In this document: positions 22,230 through 25,447 of the stretch, one piece after another | Numbering within the stretch: position 1 is the first letter of the stretch | How the letters are laid out: every line of letters starts with the position of its first letter | DNA from: an uncultured Collinsella sp. | GTDB taxonomy: Bacteria; Actinomycetota; Coriobacteriia; Coriobacteriales; Coriobacteriaceae | DNA: 25,447 nt | Direction: 5' to 3' | NCBI GenBank assembly: GCA_902493835.1 | Contig: CABURG010000008.1 | Coordinates: 1 to 25,447 of the forward strand | The notes under the pieces: generated by a model | The model's database searches: none | The model's input: only the letters and a program-made list of their open reading frames with translations | Told to the model about the DNA's origin: nothing | Made by a program: the position numbers and the translations under genes

Positions 22230-24133
22230 TAACAGCCCTCCTCTCGCGTGACTGTCTTGGATTTAGCCTTGTCCGCGACGTTAGAAGGACCGTCCGAGCG
22301 ACCGATTAGCAGGTCCACCAACTCGTCTGCCAGCGACTCAACCGTATAGAGGCCGTCAAAGCGCAGCGGCACGCCTGCCTTCGCAAGCGCCAACGCCATG
22401 CGCTGAGCAGCAGGTACGCCCAAGCCGATTGATTTAAGCTCATCCGCATGCGCAAACACCTGAGCGGGCGTGCCCTCGGCAAACACCGCACCTTTGTTCA
22501 TTACGACGATACGGTCGCAGCAATTGGCCAGGTCATCCATGCTGTGCGAAACCATGACGACGGTCAGGCCATCGCGGTGAAGTCGATCGATGAGCTCCAA
22601 GAAATCACTGCGCGCCGCCGGATCGAGCCCCGCCATGGGCTCATCGAGCACCAGGACTTCGGGCTCCATGGCAAGCACGCCAGCAAACGCCACGCGCCGC
22701 TGCTGCCCGCCCGAGAGCTCAAAGGGGCTCTTGTCGCCCACCGTGGCCAGGTCGAGGCCCGCGCGCGCGAGCGATGACTCAACGCGGCGGGCAACCTCGG
22801 CCTGCGACAACCCAAGGTTATGCGGGCCAAATGCCACGTCCTGCGCCACGGTCTCGGCAAACAGCTGACGCTCGGGATACTGAAACACCACGCCGACCTT
22901 TGCCTTAACCGCGGCGGCATCTTTCTTGTTTGCCAGGTCGAGCCCCAATGCGCAAACGGAACCCTCCTGGGGACGAATCAGGCCGTTAAGATGCTGAACC
23001 AGCGTCGACTTACCCGAACCGGTATGGCCCGCAAGGCCCAGAAACTCGCCACGACGCACCGTTAGCGACACATTTCGCAACGCCCAGGGGCTGCTAGGGT
23101 CGTTGCCCCAGAGGGCCTGTTTGTTCGATGCACCCTCGGCGGCTGAGCGCTTATGCCAACGACGACGCTCGCGGGCGCTCAGCGAATAGCTATACGAAAG
23201 GTGCGAAATCTCGATGACGGGCTCCGGCGCGTCTGCGCCATCGAGCGCAGAGGAAACGTTGTCGGGAATACGAAGATCGGACGCAAAAGGCCGCCCGACG
23301 ATGCCTGTCCTACTCCGCTCGGCATAAGCCTGCGCTATATCGGCGACCATATCCGCCTCGCGCACCTTCGCGCAAATGGGCATACCCTTCTCACGAAGTG
23401 CCATGCCCAAGCGGCACGACTCCGGCATATCCAAGTTGAGCTGTGCAAGTTCGTCCGCCCGCGTCAAGATCTCCTCGGGCGTACCGAGCATGGCAACGCG
23501 GCCCGCCTGGAAGACAGCAACGCGATCGGCCTCAGCGGCCTCTTCCATAAAGTGCGTAATCATCACGATGGTCATGCCGCGTTCGTGCAGCGCGTGACAG
23601 GCCTTCATGAGGCCCTTGCGCCCGCGCGGATCGAGCATCGAGGACGCCTCGTCCAAAATGAGCACGCGCGGCTCCATGGCGAGCACGCCGGCAAGCGCCA
23701 CGCGCTGCTTTTGTCCGCCCGAGAGAGCGTGGGTCTCGTGGCGCTCAAAGCCCACCAGACCCACGGCCTTCAGCGCCTCGCGCACGCGCTGCGCGATCTG
23801 GGCCGATTCGACCCCTAAGTTCTCGGGACCAAACGCAACATCGTCCTCGACAAGCGTCGCCACAAGCTGGTCGTCGGGATTCTGGAACACCATGCCCGCA
23901 GTCGAGCGGATATCGTAGACCAGCTCGGGATCGGACGCGTCCATGCCGTTGACGCACACCGTTCCCGCATCGGGCTGCAGCAGCGCGTTCAAATGCTTGG
24001 CAAACGTCGACTTGCCCGACCCGTTTCCGCCGAGGATGCAGAAAAACTCGCCATCCTCGATGTTCAGATCAATGCCATCGAGCGCCGGTGCAGCACCGTC
24101 ATAGCTAAAGGAAACGCCCCGACACTCAATCAT
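22229..24133 (-). CDS. ecfA: Fused EcfA1-EcfA2 ATPase of an ECF transporter
   Basis: Two complete ABC ATPase domains in one 634-aa chain. These are usually separate genes. Domain 1 (about 1-240) has Walker A GGNGSGKST (35-43), Q-loop FQNPDDQL (83-90), signature LSGGQ (137-141), Walker B VLILDEAS (157-164) and the switch His in MITHFMEE (H194). Domain 2 (about 305-570) has GHTGSGKST (369-377), FQYPERQL (417-424), LSGGQ (473-477), VLVLDEPMAGLDP and H530. A linker (about 240-305) and an insert of about 30 residues before the second Walker A (about 318-348) are unusual. Both ATP sites look intact. The ATG at 24133 overlaps the S-component stop by four bases (ATGA). Confidence 0.94.
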   Translation of the reverse strand: MIECRGVSFSYDGAAPALDGIDLNIEDGEFFCILGGNGSGKSTFAKHLNALLQPDAGTVCVNGMDASDPELVYDIRSTAGMVFQNPDDQLVATLVEDDVAFGPENLGVESAQIAQRVREALKAVGLVGFERHETHALSGGQKQRVALAGVLAMEPRVLILDEASSMLDPRGRKGLMKACHALHERGMTIVMITHFMEEAAEADRVAVFQAGRVAMLGTPEEILTRADELAQLNLDMPESCRLGMALREKGMPICAKVREADMVADIAQAYAERSRTGIVGRPFASDLRIPDNVSSALDGADAPEPVIEISHLSYSYSLSARERRRWHKRSAAEGASNKQALWGNDPSSPWALRNVSLTVRRGEFLGLAGHTGSGKSTLVQHLNGLIRPQEGSVCALGLDLANKKDAAAVKAKVGVVFQYPERQLFAETVAQDVAFGPHNLGLSQAEVARRVESSLARAGLDLATVGDKSPFELSGGQQRRVAFAGVLAMEPEVLVLDEPMAGLDPAARSDFLELIDRLHRDGLTVVMVSHSMDDLANCCDRIVVMNKGAVFAEGTPAQVFAHADELKSIGLGVPAAQRMALALAKAGVPLRFDGLYTVESLADELVDLLIGRSDGPSNVADKAKSKTVTREEGC

Positions 24134-24720
24134 GCGCGGCCTTTGACCTGGTCCTTCTTGGGCGTGATGAGATTAGAGACCGCTTTGTACACCGCCAGCG
24201 TCAACACCGAGTTGAGCACGGTCTTGATGAGGTTGAACGGCAGCACGGCGGGAATCATGAGCGGGGCGATCACATCGACCGAGCCATACCAGAACCATAC
24301 GCCAATAGTAAGGTTTGCGACCATAGACAGCACCGTGGCGGCAAAGACGCCGAGCACCAGGCCAATCACGGCACCCTTATAGGTATGCATCCTCTGGTAG
24401 ACGATAGCCGCAGGCAGAATATAGCCCAGCGTGGCAACCAAGTTCATAAGCGCGCCGACCCAGTCGCCCGTGGTAAGCGCATGGATAACGATCGCCATAG
24501 CGGCAACAGCGGTGCCGGCACCAGGGCCATACGCAAATCCACACACCATCGCCGGCACCAGCGACGGGTCATACGTCAAAAACGGCGCCGAAGGAAGGAT
24601 GGGCAGCTGCACGTACATAAACAGTGCTCCCAAGGCGCACATCAACGCCATGGTAACGAGCTGTTTGGTGCTCCACCTATTCGTGTTCTCAAAATGGATA
24701 TGCTGCGACTGTTCAGACAT
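24130..24720 (-). CDS. ribU: ECF transporter S component, probable riboflavin transporter RibU
   Basis: Substrate-binding membrane subunit of an ECF importer. It is 196 aa with about six hydrophobic segments. It carries RibU-like features: LPILPSAPFLTYDPSLVPAMVCGFAYGPGAG, LVATLGYILPAAIVYQ and PFNLIKTVLNSVLTLAVYKAV. The specificity call rests mainly on the FMN riboswitch directly upstream. I chose the ATG at 24720 because AGGTGA lies 5 bases upstream. An in-frame ATG at 24741 lies inside the conserved 3' end of the riboswitch and is not the start. The overlap with ecfA makes co-translation likely. Confidence 0.92.
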   Translation of the reverse strand: MSEQSQHIHFENTNRWSTKQLVTMALMCALGALFMYVQLPILPSAPFLTYDPSLVPAMVCGFAYGPGAGTAVAAMAIVIHALTTGDWVGALMNLVATLGYILPAAIVYQRMHTYKGAVIGLVLGVFAATVLSMVANLTIGVWFWYGSVDVIAPLMIPAVLPFNLIKTVLNSVLTLAVYKAVSNLITPKKDQVKGRA

Positions 24721-24734
24721 AAGATCACCTGCCT

Positions 24735-24912
24735 CTTTCATCCGGACTCTAACCGTTGGTACTGGGATCTCACCAGTTCAGCCGGCATGCGAACCAACGC
24801 ACGCACGGGTCGCGGACTCATCGGCTCGGCCGCAGGCACCTCGCCTGCGCCACGGCGTCCCTTTGACACCGCCCGATTTACCGCCAGTGGGGAATTTCAC
24901 CCCGCCCTGAAA
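24735..24912 (-). promoter_or_regulatory. FMN riboswitch (RFN element)
   Basis: On the minus strand the conserved RFN blocks appear in order: GGGTGAAATTCCCCACTGGCGGT-type block (24907-24880), AGTCCGCGACCC (24819-24808), CTGGTGAGATCCCAGTACC...ACGGTTAGAGTCCGGATGA (24776-24736). The closing helix pairs TTTCA near 24908 with TGAAA near 24738. Between the first and second blocks lies an enlarged arm with its own GCAGGC/GCCTGC hairpin. The ribosome site AGGTGA (24731-24726) directly follows the closing helix, and no T-tract is seen, so FMN probably blocks translation of ribU rather than ending transcription. Confidence 0.95.
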
Positions 24913-24923
24913 CAGCAATTGCA

Positions 24924-24951
24924 AGTGTAGCACGAGCAATCGTTCGCGCAA
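24924..24951 (-). promoter_or_regulatory. Probable promoter of the FMN-riboswitch operon
   Basis: Minus strand: -35 TTGCGC (24951-24946), 16-base spacer, -10 TACACT (24929-24924). Transcription would start near 24917, just before the riboswitch. Confidence 0.6.
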
Positions 24952-25028
24952 GTATGCCGAGGGTAATTTGTGGCGGGGATCAGTCGCCGCAACAACCACG
25001 TTCTCCGTTCGCTCCAAAGTAGCGCGCC

Positions 25029-25047
25029 TTTCGCGCAAAGCGCGAAA
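25029..25047. repeat. Perfect 8-bp hairpin upstream of the riboswitch operon
   Basis: TTTCGCGC-AAA-GCGCGAAA (25029-25047). It has no T-tract and no clear partner. Apart from this and the promoter, I see nothing I can name between 24952 and 25116. Confidence 0.45.
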
Positions 25048-25116
25048 CAGCGACCGGGACACGTATCCCCATCAGCCACGATCTCCGCCCACGCCGACCT
25101 CAAGGCCGTAAACGCA

Positions 25117-25259
25117 GGGGATCCGGGGGCGTGACGGGGTTTCTCTCCGGAACATTCCGCAGGACGCAAAGAGGCTCCGCAGCGCGAAGCGCGATGCGGA
25201 GCCTCTTTGCATGTCCGAGGACGTTCCGGAGAGAAACCCCGTCACGCCCCCGGATCCCC
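25117..25259. repeat. 143-bp palindrome with side arms, just downstream of groL
   Basis: Outer arms 25117-25153 and 25223-25259 are exact 37-bp inverted copies. Inside them, 25166-25181 and 25195-25210 form a second exact 16-bp stem capped by GCGC-GAA-GCGC. The two 12-base internal segments (25154-25165 and 25211-25222) are not complementary to each other, but each contains a mini-hairpin (TCC-GCA-GGA and GTCC-GA-GGAC). The folded form would be a branched, cross-like structure. It lies 26 bases after the groL stop and may end or protect that mRNA, but it lacks a real T-tract. Confidence 0.85.
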
Positions 25260-25285
25260 GGTGGGAGTTCTAGACCTTGTCGGCC

Positions 25286-25447
25286 TTAGTACATACCGCC
25301 GCCCTGCTGACCAGCGGTGGCAGCAGCGATAGCGTCCTCAAGCTGAGTGTTCTTGGGCACATCGGAGACGGTGGCCTCGGTGATGAGGATCAGGCTGGCG
25401 ACAGAAGCAGCGTTCTGCAGGGTGACGCGGCTGACCTTGACGGGGTC
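25286..25447 (-). CDS. groL: Chaperonin GroEL, C-terminal 53 residues
   Basis: The 3' end of groL; the rest lies beyond the right edge. The visible part reads [20 protein letters not shown], then [11 protein letters not shown] and the flexible Gly-rich tail [13 protein letters not shown], which is the standard GroEL C-terminus with a final Tyr. GroEL forms the 14-subunit folding chamber with GroES. Stop codon TAA at 25288-25286. Promoter and heat-shock control cannot be seen here. Confidence 0.96.
   Translation of the reverse strand, partial: DPVKVSRVTLQNAASVASLILITEATVSDVPKNTQLEDAIAAATAGQQGGGMY

Noticed and set aside
25117..25259. Ordinary intrinsic terminator of groL
   Set aside because: No T-tract follows either the outer or the inner stem beyond TTT, and the size and branching exceed a terminator. 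It may still stop transcription.
1..25447. CRISPR array, prophage, restriction or toxin-antitoxin system
   Set aside because: No regularly spaced direct repeats, phage structural genes or recognisable defence genes are present. Apart from repeats, the gene content is housekeeping.

Overview
The window looks like chromosomal DNA from a GC-rich Gram-positive of the class Coriobacteriia, most likely Collinsella or a close relative. That placement is inference. It rests on high GC, a GroEL ending in GGGMY, a streptococcal-type (non-diaminopimelate) MurE, a TatA/TatB-like protein, a Veg protein and an argCJBD operon. Almost all genes lie on the minus strand. The exceptions are asnB and tRNA-Val on the plus strand.

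Layout from low to high coordinate (minus-strand transcription therefore runs right to left): (1) the 5' end of a DUF2798 membrane protein, then a ThrE-type threonine/serine exporter followed by hairpin repeats; (2) a repeat-rich gap, then lysS (LysRS carrying an extra C-terminal Trbp111/EMAP-type tRNA-binding domain) and greA; (3) a tatA-like gene with its own promoter, tRNA-Pro(CGG) and its terminator; (4) veg-ispE; (5) a wall and nucleotide-housekeeping run transcribed murE, HAD phosphatase, murI, rph, rdgB, dtd, in which rdgB is interrupted by an in-frame UAG; (6) asnB on the plus strand behind an orphan terminator, then tRNA-Val(TAC); (7) a 0.5-kb gap with a tRNA T-arm-like sequence, an AT-rich MITE-like element and a strong terminator; (8) argC-argJ-argB-argD; (9) a riboflavin-uptake unit with an FMN riboswitch, ribU-like S component, a fused EcfA-EcfA ATPase and ecfT, followed by two paralogous FMN-binding split-barrel proteins; (10) a 143-bp near-complete palindrome just downstream of the 3' end of groL.

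How the genes fit together: region 9 reads as one FMN-controlled unit that imports riboflavin and may also make two small flavin-binding proteins. Region 8 makes ornithine from N-acetylglutamate, with argJ recycling the acetyl group. Region 5 combines stem-peptide synthesis (MurE, D-Glu from MurI) with RNA and nucleotide quality control (RNase PH, RdgB, DTD).

The most unusual signals are the LysRS fusion, the UAG-split rdgB, the FMN-riboswitch operon with a fused ATPase and flavoprotein tail, the 143-bp palindrome after groL, an orphan plus-strand terminator before asnB that implies a small RNA or attenuator, and a family of intergenic hairpins sharing a GGGAC-type core.
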